The translations under genes and the position numbers were made by a program. Positions 34,846 through 44,463 of a stretch of 64,000 bases of DNA are shown piece by piece; within the stretch, counting starts at the first letter, position 1; every line of letters starts with the position of its first letter. Source of the DNA: G020354785 sp964461435. GTDB lineage: Bacteria > Bacteroidota > Bacteroidia > Bacteroidales > UBA10428. The notes under the pieces are model-generated. The model made no database searches and was not told the DNA's origin. It saw only the letters and a program-made list of their open reading frames with translations. The stretch is from assembly GCA_964461435.1 (NCBI GenBank), contig CAYWUI010000008.1:1-64000 (forward strand), read 5' to 3'.

Positions 34846-35340
34846 ATGGAACTAATTACTCCTGACTTTGGTACAATTTTCTGGTCAACAATTGCTTTTC
34901 TCATTATTCTCCTTATTTTAAAAAAATTCGCATGGAAGCCTATACTTAATTATTTGAAGGAAAGAGAATATTCGATTGAAAATGCTATGCAAGCTGCTGA
35001 GCAGGCGAGAAAAGAAATGTCCCGGCTGCAGGTAAATAATGAAAAGATTATTGCCGAAGCGAAAACTGAACGCGATAATATTTTAAAGGAAGCACGTGAA
35101 TTAAAAGAATCAGTTTTAGAAGAAGCCAGGGAGCAGGCAATAGATGAATCACATAAATTAATAGATCAGGCCAGAATAAGCATTCAGAATGAGAAGATTA
35201 ACGCTATGAAGGAAATAAAAAACCAGGTTACGGTTCTTTCTATTGAAATAGCAGGGAGAATACTCCAGAAAAAATTAAGTTCCGACAAAGAACAACTGGA
35301 ACTTATTGAAAAGTCATTAAGAGATATTAAACTGAATTAA
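34846..35340 (+). CDS. atpF: ATP synthase F0 subunit b
   Basis: A 164-residue peripheral-stalk subunit: one N-terminal membrane helix (FWSTIAFLIILLILKKFAW) followed by a long charged coiled coil (ENAMQAAEQARKEMSRLQ, ILKEARELKESVLEEA) that dimerises and reaches F1. It is a single copy gene here, with no b' paralogue nearby. It lies 83 bases after atpE, across the hairpin, and four bases before the next open frame. Confidence 0.95.
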   Translation: MELITPDFGTIFWSTIAFLIILLILKKFAWKPILNYLKEREYSIENAMQAAEQARKEMSRLQVNNEKIIAEAKTERDNILKEARELKESVLEEAREQAIDESHKLIDQARISIQNEKINAMKEIKNQVTVLSIEIAGRILQKKLSSDKEQLELIEKSLRDIKLN

Positions 35341-35364
35341 TGTTTGTCCTTTAGTTTAGCCGGA

Positions 35365-35904
35365 ATGAACGAAAGCAAAATATCTGTCAGGTACGCGAAA
35401 GCATTATTGTCGTTAGCCAAAGAGCAGAAAATATTAACCGAGATAAGAGAAAATGTAACGGCTCTCACTAATTTTATAGATACAACTCCCGGATTAAAAT
35501 ATCTGTTTGAAATTCCAATAATTAAATCATCGCAGAAACATGAAATCATAAATAAATCCTTTAAAAATGCATTCCATCCTGTAATGCTTTCATTTTTAGA
35601 CCTCATTATTAAAAATAAACGTGAACCTTACCTGTCTTTAATTTTACTGGCATTTACAGACTTATTCAAAAAAGATAATATGATCAAGTCTGTAGTTTTA
35701 ACAACACCAAAGCCAGCAAGCAGCAGTATAAAAAAAATAATAAAGAACTATATATCGAAAGAATTTGATTTTAAAATCGAACTTACTGAAAAAGTAAATG
35801 ATAAATTAATAGGAGGATTCATTTTGAGAATTGAAGATCAACAAATTAATGCCAGTGTTTCGAATCATCTTAACAGGATCAAGAACGAATTATTAAGTAT
35901 ATAA
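35365..35904 (+). CDS. atpH: ATP synthase F1 delta subunit
   Basis: A 179-residue delta subunit that links the peripheral stalk to the top of F1. The N-terminal six-helix domain starts ISVRYAKALLSLAKEQK, and the C-terminal domain has the conserved KLIGGFILRIEDQQINASVSNHL motif. I start at the ATG at 35365; the longer frame with a TTG at 35344 adds seven residues not expected for the family. It precedes atpA by 18 bases. Confidence 0.94.
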   Translation: MNESKISVRYAKALLSLAKEQKILTEIRENVTALTNFIDTTPGLKYLFEIPIIKSSQKHEIINKSFKNAFHPVMLSFLDLIIKNKREPYLSLILLAFTDLFKKDNMIKSVVLTTPKPASSSIKKIIKNYISKEFDFKIELTEKVNDKLIGGFILRIEDQQINASVSNHLNRIKNELLSI

Positions 35905-35922
35905 ATTTATTCAACCCGGATT

Positions 35923-37500
35923 ATGACAATTTTAAAACCTTCAGAGGTATCAAAAATTCTTAAGCAGGAGCTAAAGGGTATAGATACCAGAATAGAATTA
36001 GAGGAAGTAGGAACAGTTTTGCAGGTAGGAGATGGAATAGCCAGAATTCACGGATTATCACAGGTAGAATCAAATGAACTTATAGAGTTTGAACGCGGGA
36101 TCCTTGGCATAGTACTAAACCTGGAAGATGATAACGTGGGCGCAGTTCTCCTTGGCTCTTCCGAAAAGGTTGAGGAAGGGGATTCCGTTAAACGTACTTA
36201 CAGAATAGCCTCAATAAATGTCGGAGAAGGATTACTTGGAAGAATAATAAATACTATTGGGGAACCTCTTGACGGGAAAGGTCCTATACATGGAAAAACA
36301 TATGAATTGCCTTTTGAAAGAAAGGCTCCCGGTGTAATATACCGTCAGCCTGTGAACGAGCCTTTACAGACAGGGATTAAGCCTATTGATGCGATGATCC
36401 CTATAGGAAGGGGCCAGCGTGAATTAATTATCGGCGACAGGCAAACAGGAAAAACCGCTATAGCTATAGATACAATTATTAATCAAAAAGAATTCTATGA
36501 TAAAGGCAATCCTGTATACTGTATTTATGTGGCAATCGGACAGAAAAGCTCAAACGTGGCAAATATCGCCAAAACACTTGAAGAAAATGGAGCTTTGGCA
36601 TACACGGTAATTATACTTGCAACAGCATCAGATCCTGCTGCTTTGCAATTCTATGCCCCTTTTGCAGGTGCTGCTATTGGCGAATTTTTCAGAGATACAG
36701 GACGCCCTGCACTAATAATCTATGATGACCTTACCAAACAGGCAGTAGCCTACAGAGAAGTCTCACTATTACTAAGAAGGCCTCCCGGCCGCGAAGCCTA
36801 TCCCGGTGATGTTTTCTATTTACATTCACGGCTCCTGGAGAGAGCTGCCAAGATTATTGAAAATGATGAGATAGCAGCACATATGAACGACCTCCCCAAT
36901 ATATTAAAACCAATAGTCAAGGGAGGAGGCTCATTAACGGCATTGCCAATAATTGAAACACAGGCCGGTGATGTTTCCGCATATATACCAACTAACGTAA
37001 TTTCTATTACAGACGGACAGATCTTCCTGGAATCCGGACTCTTTAATGCAGGTATCAGGCCTGCAATAAATGTTGGCATATCAGTATCACGTGTTGGCGG
37101 TAAAGCCCAGATAAAATCGATGAAACAGGTAGCGGGAACATTAAAACTTGACCAGGCTCAATATAGAGAGCTGGAAGCATTTGCCAAGTTTGGTTCTGAC
37201 CTTGATGCCGCAACACTGGCTATTCTTGATAAAGGTGCAAAAAATGTACAGATCCTGAAACAAAAACAATATTCACCTTTGCCTGTTGAAAAACAAATCG
37301 CAATAATATTTTGCGGGACAAAGGGACTCCTGAGGGATGTCCCTGCAGAAAAAGTAAGTGAATTTGAAAAGGAATACCTTGATTTTATTGATCTGAAGCA
37401 TAAAAGTATTTTAACTGAACTGAGAGAAGGGAAACTCACGGATCAAATGGAAAAAACACTGGAAGCCATTGCTTTGGAGATTGCAGAAAAATATAAATAG
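35923..37500 (+). CDS. atpA: ATP synthase F1 alpha subunit
   Basis: The non-catalytic nucleotide-binding subunit of the F1 ring. Walker A GDRQTGKT is at 171-178, and the arginine-finger region (VISITDGQIFLESGLFNAGIRPAINVGISVSRVG) is intact. The 525-residue length is normal. It starts at the ATG at 35923 and is followed by atpG after 14 bases. Confidence 0.97.
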   Translation: MTILKPSEVSKILKQELKGIDTRIELEEVGTVLQVGDGIARIHGLSQVESNELIEFERGILGIVLNLEDDNVGAVLLGSSEKVEEGDSVKRTYRIASINVGEGLLGRIINTIGEPLDGKGPIHGKTYELPFERKAPGVIYRQPVNEPLQTGIKPIDAMIPIGRGQRELIIGDRQTGKTAIAIDTIINQKEFYDKGNPVYCIYVAIGQKSSNVANIAKTLEENGALAYTVIILATASDPAALQFYAPFAGAAIGEFFRDTGRPALIIYDDLTKQAVAYREVSLLLRRPPGREAYPGDVFYLHSRLLERAAKIIENDEIAAHMNDLPNILKPIVKGGGSLTALPIIETQAGDVSAYIPTNVISITDGQIFLESGLFNAGIRPAINVGISVSRVGGKAQIKSMKQVAGTLKLDQAQYRELEAFAKFGSDLDAATLAILDKGAKNVQILKQKQYSPLPVEKQIAIIFCGTKGLLRDVPAEKVSEFEKEYLDFIDLKHKSILTELREGKLTDQMEKTLEAIALEIAEKYK

Positions 37501-37514
37501 CTGATAACCAAAAA

Positions 37515-38399
37515 ATGACAAACCTTAAGGTAATAAGAACGCGGATAATGTCGGTAAAGTCTACCCGTCAGATTACCAATGCTATGAAAATGGTCTCTGC
37601 AGCTAAACTCCGAAAAGCCCAGGATGCTATTATTCAAATGCGTCCCTACACCAATAAATTAAGAGGTATTTTAAGAGATTTGGATCCGGATCTTAAATCA
37701 ATTAAAAAGAATATTTATTCCAGGGAAACGGAACCACAGAAAGTTTTGCTGGTTGCAATAAGTTCAAACCGTGGATTATGCGGAACATTTAATTCGAATG
37801 TTGTAAAAAAAACCATGCAGATTGCTGATGAAAAGTATAAATTACAAAATGAGAACGGGAATCTCGAAATTATTGCTATTGGTAAGAAAGGAAAAGACTT
37901 CCTGAAGTTAAAAAAATACAATATAAAAGAATCATATACTGATATCTTTGAAATGTTAAATTTTAAAAATACCCTTCCCATCGTCACAAAAATTATGGAT
38001 GATTTTGTTAATGGAAAATACGATATAGTTCACCTTATATATAATCAATTCAAGAACGCAGCAGTGCAGTTATTAATGGAGGAACAGTTCCTGCCCATGA
38101 CTCACAGGCAAAAAGTCGAGGATCGCTTTGAAGACAGGCCCTATTATATATATGAACCGGCAAAGGAAGATATAATAAGCGAGTTAATCCCGAAATCCTT
38201 GCAGGTGCAGTTTTATAGAGTACTTCTGGATTCATGTGCATCAGAACACGGTGCGCGGATGACGGCGATGCATAAAGCGACCGATAATGCAACTGATTTA
38301 ATAAGAGAATTACAGCTTCAATATAATAAAGCACGTCAGGCATCAATTACAAAAGAAATCCTCGAAATTGTAGGAGGAGCTGAAGCACTTAATGAATAG
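37515..38399 (+). CDS. atpG: ATP synthase F1 gamma subunit
   Basis: The central rotor shaft. The N-terminal helix KVIRTRIMSVKSTRQITNAMKMVSAAKLRKAQ and the C-terminal helix SEHGARMTAMHKATDNATDLIRELQLQYNKARQASITKEI are both highly conserved. The 294-residue length fits Bacteroidota. It ends the ATP synthase run; the membrane glycosyltransferase-like gene begins 26 bases later and may be read from the same transcript. Confidence 0.97.
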   Translation: MTNLKVIRTRIMSVKSTRQITNAMKMVSAAKLRKAQDAIIQMRPYTNKLRGILRDLDPDLKSIKKNIYSRETEPQKVLLVAISSNRGLCGTFNSNVVKKTMQIADEKYKLQNENGNLEIIAIGKKGKDFLKLKKYNIKESYTDIFEMLNFKNTLPIVTKIMDDFVNGKYDIVHLIYNQFKNAAVQLLMEEQFLPMTHRQKVEDRFEDRPYYIYEPAKEDIISELIPKSLQVQFYRVLLDSCASEHGARMTAMHKATDNATDLIRELQLQYNKARQASITKEILEIVGGAEALNE

Positions 38400-38425
38400 C
38401 CCTAAAAAATGACGAAAAATGTTAT

Positions 38426-39907
38426 ATGTTTAAAAAAGAATCTTTAAAACTGCTCCCTTTTTACCTGTTTTTTATAATCCTTACAATAGCTGTCTCCAAT
38501 AATTCATTCTTCTGGGATAAAGATATAATTATCTCAAAAAAAGCATACTGGTTTTATGAAAACGGGTTTTCCCTTCACCTGCCCAATTCAATCGATACCG
38601 GGTATACTCCTGCGCTGAGCCTTTTACTGGCCGTCTTATGGAAAATTTTCGGGACAAAACTGCAGGTAGGACATTATTTAATGCTGCCTTTCAGTTTAGG
38701 CCTTGTTTACCAGTTATATATATTCTTAGACCATTTCTTTGCAAACAAAAGATATATATTTCTAACTCTTGTTCTGGTGGTCATTGATACGACATTATTA
38801 TCACAGGTTATTGTCGTTTCAAGCGACCTGGTTATGGCCTTCTTCTTTTTTCTGTCAATAAATTCGATTCTTGATAAAAAAAGATATATACTGTATTTTT
38901 CTTTAATTGGTTTATCTGTAATACATTTCCGGGGAGTCATTTCATGTATGATAGTATTTATTTTTGACTATTATTACTTTAAATCAAAAAACAGGGAAAA
39001 GTATTTAAAAAGTCTGCTGTGCGCTATCCCGCAATATTTACCTGCTGCGTTTATTTATCTGGCTTATCTGGTTTATCATTATAAAACAACCGGCTGGATT
39101 TTAAAGCATGATGAATCCCCCTGGGCAGGATGCTTCGAAATTGTAAATTTCAAAGGATTTTTAAGAAATATATTAATTGTCATATGGAGACTGGTTGATT
39201 TTGGCAGATTATTTTTATGGTGTATAGGCTTTTATTTTCTTTTTCTTTTTATTAAAAAGAAAATCAAATTTGATGATAAAATAACAGTACTCATAGCTTT
39301 AATATCTTTTGCCTTTATCGTGAATCTCCCGCCAATGTTAATTTTCAATCTGCTTACAGGACACAGATATTTTATGATAATTTATATTCTTCTTACTATA
39401 ATAATTGCTTATCTGGTATTTGAAAAAACAAAAACCCAAAAACAAGCTAATATATTTTATGTAATAATAATTTTTGGCCTGGTAACAGGTAATTTATGGA
39501 TTTATCCCGATAAAATCGCAAAGGGCTGGGATGCAACTATTGCACACATCCCTTACTATCATCTCAGAAAGAAGATGATAGATTACATTGAAGACAAAGG
39601 GATCCCATTCAGTGAGGTTGGCTCAGAAATCCCAAATACATCAGGAATAAAATATATTGATTTATCTGATGATGACAGGACTTTCCCTTTAAAAGATCTA
39701 AAAGTCGATAAGTATATCTTCTATTCAAACATCTATAATATGTTTACTAACGAAGAAATAGATGAGCTTAAGCAAAACTGGATACCGGAAAAGGAATACA
39801 GGTGTTTACAGGTATATGTAAGGCTATACAGGAATCCGCGTTATCCCGAACCGGATTATCATGAGCCGGAATATCAGGAGCCGGAATACATCAAAAACTC
39901 ATCTTGA
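38426..39907 (+). CDS. Polytopic membrane protein, GT39/ArnT-like glycosyltransferase
   Basis: A 493-residue inner-membrane protein with about eleven hydrophobic helices. The first periplasmic loop holds an acidic pair after TM1 (NSFFWDKDIIISKKAYWFYENG) and a later helix start TGYTPALSLLLAVLWKIFG, the layout of GT-C (GT39/PMT-like) lipid-sugar-using transferases. No exact family motif can be fixed. The C-terminus is a proline-rich E-P-E-Y repeat. It follows atpG by 26 bases, and its end overlaps the convergent barrel gene by 17 bases. Confidence 0.72.
   Translation: MFKKESLKLLPFYLFFIILTIAVSNNSFFWDKDIIISKKAYWFYENGFSLHLPNSIDTGYTPALSLLLAVLWKIFGTKLQVGHYLMLPFSLGLVYQLYIFLDHFFANKRYIFLTLVLVVIDTTLLSQVIVVSSDLVMAFFFFLSINSILDKKRYILYFSLIGLSVIHFRGVISCMIVFIFDYYYFKSKNREKYLKSLLCAIPQYLPAAFIYLAYLVYHYKTTGWILKHDESPWAGCFEIVNFKGFLRNILIVIWRLVDFGRLFLWCIGFYFLFLFIKKKIKFDDKITVLIALISFAFIVNLPPMLIFNLLTGHRYFMIIYILLTIIIAYLVFEKTKTQKQANIFYVIIIFGLVTGNLWIYPDKIAKGWDATIAHIPYYHLRKKMIDYIEDKGIPFSEVGSEIPNTSGIKYIDLSDDDRTFPLKDLKVDKYIFYSNIYNMFTNEEIDELKQNWIPEKEYRCLQVYVRLYRNPRYPEPDYHEPEYQEPEYIKNSS
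39848..39892 (+). repeat. Coding 15-bp tandem repeat, three copies
   Basis: Three units (GAACCGGATTATCAT at 39848, GAGCCGGAATATCAG at 39863, GAGCCGGAATACATC at 39878) encode the E-P-(D/E)-Y-(H/Q) tail of the membrane glycosyltransferase-like protein. The third unit runs into the stop codon of the convergent gene. Confidence 0.85.
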
Positions 39908-41183
39908 GCCTTAAAAACCCGAGATTAAAATTTTGCTTTTGCTTTCCGCCCTCACTGTCGGGGAACTTGCCGCTGAATACCTGGAAATAAATAGAAAAGT
40001 CGAGATTATCCATTAGTGAATAACTTAGTGACGGGCCTATATAATAACCTGTGATATCACCAAGGAAGACCATACCTCCCAGGGTGGCATTCAGCAGAGG
40101 GGTAACGGGATAAGTGGCTTGAGAGAATAAATTATATTCGGTAAACGATAAATTTTTAACAGACAGTGGACCTGAATAATACTCCGAAAAGTTTGAAACA
40201 CTAACATTTTCCGGCATCTGCCTGTACAATGCCTCAACCTGGATCATCAGTGAATTTTTAAAAGTATATTCAGATGACAGGGATACGAAGAAGAGTCCGG
40301 TTGTATCCTTAAAATTATCCATAGGATGAAAATAGCTTATTTCGCCCCTGAAGCTGGCTGATTTGATATTCCCCGACCATCCCAGTCCGGTTACATAATC
40401 CTCACTATTTAATATCCCTCCCAGAAACTGTATATCGTAATTCCATTTGCTGAACCTGCAAAGTGCTGCAGCTGTTATGTTTTCGGCACTATCCAGCTTA
40501 AGGGCAGCCTCAACAGCAGAAGTTGTGCCCGGATAATACTGTATTCTGATTGCATCGCTACCGGGTCTTTCAGGATAATCGAAATCAAAAAAATTATAGG
40601 TATTAAAAATATCATTCGGATTCCATACAAATGTCTGACCCCAGTTAATACGCTGGCGGCCGGCAGTAATTTCAAGATTGCCTGCAGTATACTGAAACCA
40701 TAGTCTGTCTATAAAAAGATTAAGCAGGTATGTTTTACCTTTTGCTATCATCAGGGACAAATCTATAGCTCCATTGTCGCCGTCAATCTGGTCAACATAA
40801 TTGCTAAATCCTCCCAGTCCGGCATTAAAATTGCCGGGATCCAATCCGAAAGCCGAAGCAATGCCTGAAATAGTGTCCCCGCCAGGTTGATTTTCCAAAT
40901 CTTTCATTACCTGATCAAGTCTTATCAGGTCGCCGTAAATAAACCTGTTCCTGGTTTGCATGACAAAAGATAAATTCTTTGAAATGTGCCACTCAAAATT
41001 CAGGCGGTTATGCAGCTGGTTTTCGGTAAGCCAGATATCATTAAGGTTCTCATACATTACAGACTGCATATTTGAAACATAACCGTTCAATTCCCAGCTT
41101 TTTTGCTTTTCATCCTCCTGGCCAAATGCGGTATTGCTTACAAATAAAGAAATAAGCACGATTATAATCGCTCCCCGTTTCAT
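39891..41183 (-). CDS. Outer-membrane beta-barrel protein (DUF1302/porin-like)
   Basis: A 430-residue outer-membrane protein with a signal peptide (IIIVLISLFVSNTAFGQ) and many amphipathic strands. The segment LEITAGRQRINWGQTFVWNPNDIFN is a hallmark of DUF1302-type and related alginate-export-like barrels. It ends in FNLGFLRLKMSF with a terminal phenylalanine. It is the last gene of the six-gene minus-strand operon with two FtsX permeases, an ABC ATPase, a LolA-like protein and a TetR regulator, so it is likely the outer-membrane partner of that transporter. Confidence 0.85.
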   Translation of the reverse strand: MKRGAIIIVLISLFVSNTAFGQEDEKQKSWELNGYVSNMQSVMYENLNDIWLTENQLHNRLNFEWHISKNLSFVMQTRNRFIYGDLIRLDQVMKDLENQPGGDTISGIASAFGLDPGNFNAGLGGFSNYVDQIDGDNGAIDLSLMIAKGKTYLLNLFIDRLWFQYTAGNLEITAGRQRINWGQTFVWNPNDIFNTYNFFDFDYPERPGSDAIRIQYYPGTTSAVEAALKLDSAENITAAALCRFSKWNYDIQFLGGILNSEDYVTGLGWSGNIKSASFRGEISYFHPMDNFKDTTGLFFVSLSSEYTFKNSLMIQVEALYRQMPENVSVSNFSEYYSGPLSVKNLSFTEYNLFSQATYPVTPLLNATLGGMVFLGDITGYYIGPSLSYSLMDNLDFSIYFQVFSGKFPDSEGGKQKQNFNLGFLRLKMSF

Positions 41184-41235
41184 GATTTTATGTTCTTGTA
41201 TTCAATTGAACTAAATAATAAGAGTACTGTATTTA

Positions 41236-41922
41236 TCATTTCCCGGTCTCATCACTTACTACCCTGCCATCTTCAATAGTAATTACTCTTCTGGCTTTTC
41301 TCACAACTCTTGCATCATGTGTTGAGAAAATAAAAGTAGTTTTCTCTTCCTTATTAAGCTTCTCCATGATATCCAGCAGGTTTTCAGTTGACTTCGAATC
41401 GAGGTTTGCAGTGGGTTCATCAGCCAGGATAAACTTTGGTTTCGATGCCAGAGCCCTGGCTACGGCGACCCTCTGTTGCTGCCCCCCCGATAATTTTGAA
41501 GGCCTGCTGTCAATACGGTCGCTTAAGCCGACTGCTGCCATCAGATCCTTTACCCTCTTTTCACGTTCAGCCTTTGGCTTTCCCTGCAGGTGCATTATAA
41601 ATTCCACATTTTCCCTTGCTGTTAAAACAGGTATCAGGTTATATGCCTGAAAAACAAACCCTATATTTCTCAATCTGAAATCTATAAGCCTCGAGGATTT
41701 CAGCTCCCCTATATTTGTATGATCAATTATTACTTCTCCTCCTGAAGGCTTATCCAGCCCCCCTATAATATTCAGCAATGTTGTTTTACCTGAACCTGAC
41801 GGTCCGACTACGGCAGCAAATTCACCTTCCTCAAATGACAGGTTAATCCCGTTCAGGGCATTGACTTTATATTCGGAGTCATTATAGATTTTGGTCAGAT
41901 TTTTAATATCTATTACTTTCAT
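41236..41922 (-). CDS. ABC transporter ATP-binding protein, LolD/MacB type
   Basis: A 228-residue ATPase: Walker A GPSGSGKTT at 40-48, the LSGGQ signature at 144-148, Walker B with FILADEP at 164-170 and the switch histidine in FIFSTHDARV. It belongs to the LolD/MacB/FtsE-like group that partners FtsX-type permeases. The two permease genes lie just upstream on the same strand (43-base gap). Such transporters do mechanical work on periplasmic substrates instead of moving small molecules through a channel. Confidence 0.94.
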   Translation of the reverse strand: MKVIDIKNLTKIYNDSEYKVNALNGINLSFEEGEFAAVVGPSGSGKTTLLNIIGGLDKPSGGEVIIDHTNIGELKSSRLIDFRLRNIGFVFQAYNLIPVLTARENVEFIMHLQGKPKAEREKRVKDLMAAVGLSDRIDSRPSKLSGGQQQRVAVARALASKPKFILADEPTANLDSKSTENLLDIMEKLNKEEKTTFIFSTHDARVVRKARRVITIEDGRVVSDETGK

Positions 41923-41965
41923 AGCTTGTTATTTTATCAGTTGTTAAATATTTATTCATTACTTT

Positions 41966-43186
41966 TTAAATATCTATCCTAAGTGCTTCTGCAGGCTTTA
42001 ATTTTAGAGCTTTTATTGCAGGATATATTGCTGCTACAAGTCCGGTTACAAATACCATAATCGTTACTTTAACTGCTATGAAAAGATCAGGCACGGGATA
42101 AACCACAGTGTCGTACCCCAGTCTTTCATATGCTTCACCCCAGGCAGACAAATCAATTCCTGTTTTCATCAGTATGACTGTAAACAGATAACCCAGTATT
42201 ATTCCGGTTATACATCCTGTAAAAGCTAAAAGTAAAGTTTCAAGCATAATCATAGTGAACACCCTGATTTTATTCATTCCCACTGCCATAAGCATGCCAA
42301 GCTCCTTTACTCTTTCCAGTACTGCCATAAGCATTGTATTAATAATTCCGAAAAGCAATGCAAAGAGAATTATGCCAAGAATAAGATACATAGAAATATC
42401 TATTGATTCTTCAACAAGGCTCACTTCGGGCATTATTTCTTTCCAGGATTTCACATCAAGATTTTTGTACCTGGCAGACAATTTATTCTGCATATCATTG
42501 TAAGTCCGGTCATCTTCCAGGAGCACTGCAATTTCATGACCACTGGCATTATCCATGCCGATAAGTTGAGTTAAATCATTTTTTCTTACAAATACGTTCA
42601 TTTCTTCATATACCGAATTTGATATTTTATATATGCCTGCCACCTTGAACTGTGCACGGGTTATTTCCCCGTCCATTTGCTGCATTGTCAGCACTACCTT
42701 CGATCTTACATTTACATTAAGCTTCTCCGCCATCTTTTTACCTATAATTATGGGATTACGCCCTTTCCCTTCAAAATATGCTCCTTCCACTATTTTTTCA
42801 TACAAATTAGTAACCTGTCTCTCGTCTTCAGGAACCACGCCAACAACCTGGACACCTGCGCCGGTCTCAGCCGAGGCAATCATTGAATTAACGATTACTC
42901 TTACTGTAACAGCCTTAACACCGGCCATACTGTCTATTTGATCCCTTATATCATTTGAATTGTTTATAAAATATTTTACATCAGGATTTTCCAGGTACTT
43001 TCTATGATGAAGCTGTATATGTGATGCTTCTGTTTTTATTGCCGAATTGATTCGTTGAATTGCCATTCCCTCGTAAAGAGCCCATGTAAATACTCCTGCT
43101 AAAATACCTATGGCTAAGGCACACATAATTACCAGGCTTCGTACCTTACTTCGCCAGATATTTCTCCACGCAACTGACCATAACAT
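41966..43186 (-). CDS. FtsX-like ABC permease (MacB/LolC type), second copy
   Basis: A 406-residue permease with four membrane helices: one near the N-terminus (about 18-40), a large periplasmic MacB-PCD-like domain (about 45-260) and three helices near the C-terminus. The C-terminal motif LYLGIILFALLFGIINTMLMAVLERVKELGMLMAVGM is the conserved FtsX domain. It is a paralogue of the adjacent permease gene (31-base gap), so the transporter is probably a heterodimer like LolC-LolE. Confidence 0.93.
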   Translation of the reverse strand: MLWSVAWRNIWRSKVRSLVIMCALAIGILAGVFTWALYEGMAIQRINSAIKTEASHIQLHHRKYLENPDVKYFINNSNDIRDQIDSMAGVKAVTVRVIVNSMIASAETGAGVQVVGVVPEDERQVTNLYEKIVEGAYFEGKGRNPIIIGKKMAEKLNVNVRSKVVLTMQQMDGEITRAQFKVAGIYKISNSVYEEMNVFVRKNDLTQLIGMDNASGHEIAVLLEDDRTYNDMQNKLSARYKNLDVKSWKEIMPEVSLVEESIDISMYLILGIILFALLFGIINTMLMAVLERVKELGMLMAVGMNKIRVFTMIMLETLLLAFTGCITGIILGYLFTVILMKTGIDLSAWGEAYERLGYDTVVYPVPDLFIAVKVTIMVFVTGLVAAIYPAIKALKLKPAEALRIDI

Positions 43187-43217
43187 ATCGTTTAATTTTA
43201 AGTTATTAATTAATATT

Positions 43218-44435
43218 TTATGTTCTCAAAGCATTGGCAACTTTAAGATTCCTTATTTTAAATACCGGGTATAAAGATATGAGCAAGCTTATGGCAAATA
43301 CAGTAATAACCTGGTTAACAAAAACCCTGGCCTGTGCACCAAAATAAATTACCGGCTCAAATCCGAATTTTTCGTAAACTTCCGAGACTTCCCCGGGCAA
43401 TGGCAGGGGATGGTGCAGCAGTACAATAATTATTGGCACGCTAATAAGGAATCCGAAAAATACCCCTAAAAATCCCATGAATAATGTTTCATAGAACATT
43501 ATAGCCTGCAATTTCCTTTTTTGCATTCCTATAGCGACTGTAATTCCTGTCTCCTTCCTCCTTTCTGCCACCATCATAATTATGGTTCCCAGTATGCCGA
43601 ATCCCACAACTATATATAAAACTGCTTTCATTATTACACCGCCTGCCCTGTCACCTTCAATCATCTGCACAATCTCAGGCTGCATTTCGTCCCAGGTCAT
43701 TATGCTGTAATCATTCTGCAGCTTAGCTTCCAGTTCATTCTTGACATCTGCAACATCCGAATAATTCTCTACCATAATAGCTGTTGACGTGACCATTCCG
43801 GGCATTGAAAAAAAGTCCTGTGCTTTCCTAATATCAATATAAGCACCAAAATTATTCAGATCCGGAGAGGGAAATGTAAGGATCCCCCTTACCGGGAATA
43901 ACCCGGCAGCAGTAGCACCATGGTACCCCTGGCTTAATAATATAACAGTATCTCCAATATTAACCTTAAGATTTTTTGCCAGGTTAACAGCTATTAAAAT
44001 TCCATCATCATTCTTCTTAAGATATTCTCCCCCGGATACCCATTTTGACAGTTCGGACAACTTCTCTTCAGGCTCCGGATCAATCCCGATAATTGCTCCC
44101 CCTTTTGTATTTTCACCGGTTGAAATAAGACTAAATGATTCAACCCTTGGGACATAATGTTTAATATCCTTAATACTATCAAGCACAGCATAAAATTTGT
44201 TATCGGGCTTATATACATCATTTATGGATTTGGATTCCCAGTAGTCTACATTATGAATCTGCAGATATCCTGAATAAAACTTTACAACGTTATCAATCAT
44301 TTTTGAATATATCCCTTCCTGCATAGAGCTCATACAGGTTGACATGAGTACTGCAACAACTATGGCCGTTACTGTTATAGTGGTACGGCGCTTATTTCTC
44401 CAAAGGTTTTTCCATGCAAATAACAGGTTGTTCAT
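43218..44435 (-). CDS. FtsX-like ABC permease (MacB/LolE type), first copy
   Basis: A 405-residue permease with the same architecture as its downstream neighbour: an N-terminal helix (RRTTITVTAIVVAVLMSTCMSSM), a periplasmic domain with a GIDPEPEEKLSEL segment, and three C-terminal helices including FGILGTIIMMVAERRKETGITVAIGM. It differs enough from the second copy to suggest an old duplication and a heterodimer. It is preceded by the LolA-like gene (28-base gap). Confidence 0.93.
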   Translation of the reverse strand: MNNLLFAWKNLWRNKRRTTITVTAIVVAVLMSTCMSSMQEGIYSKMIDNVVKFYSGYLQIHNVDYWESKSINDVYKPDNKFYAVLDSIKDIKHYVPRVESFSLISTGENTKGGAIIGIDPEPEEKLSELSKWVSGGEYLKKNDDGILIAVNLAKNLKVNIGDTVILLSQGYHGATAAGLFPVRGILTFPSPDLNNFGAYIDIRKAQDFFSMPGMVTSTAIMVENYSDVADVKNELEAKLQNDYSIMTWDEMQPEIVQMIEGDRAGGVIMKAVLYIVVGFGILGTIIMMVAERRKETGITVAIGMQKRKLQAIMFYETLFMGFLGVFFGFLISVPIIIVLLHHPLPLPGEVSEVYEKFGFEPVIYFGAQARVFVNQVITVFAISLLISLYPVFKIRNLKVANALRT

Positions 44436-44463
44436 TTTTCTGAATTTTAAGTTATTGGCCCTT

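Noticed and set aside
35344..35364. TTG-extended start of atpH
   Set aside because: The extra residues are unlike the delta subunit N-terminus; the ATG at 35365 fits the family.
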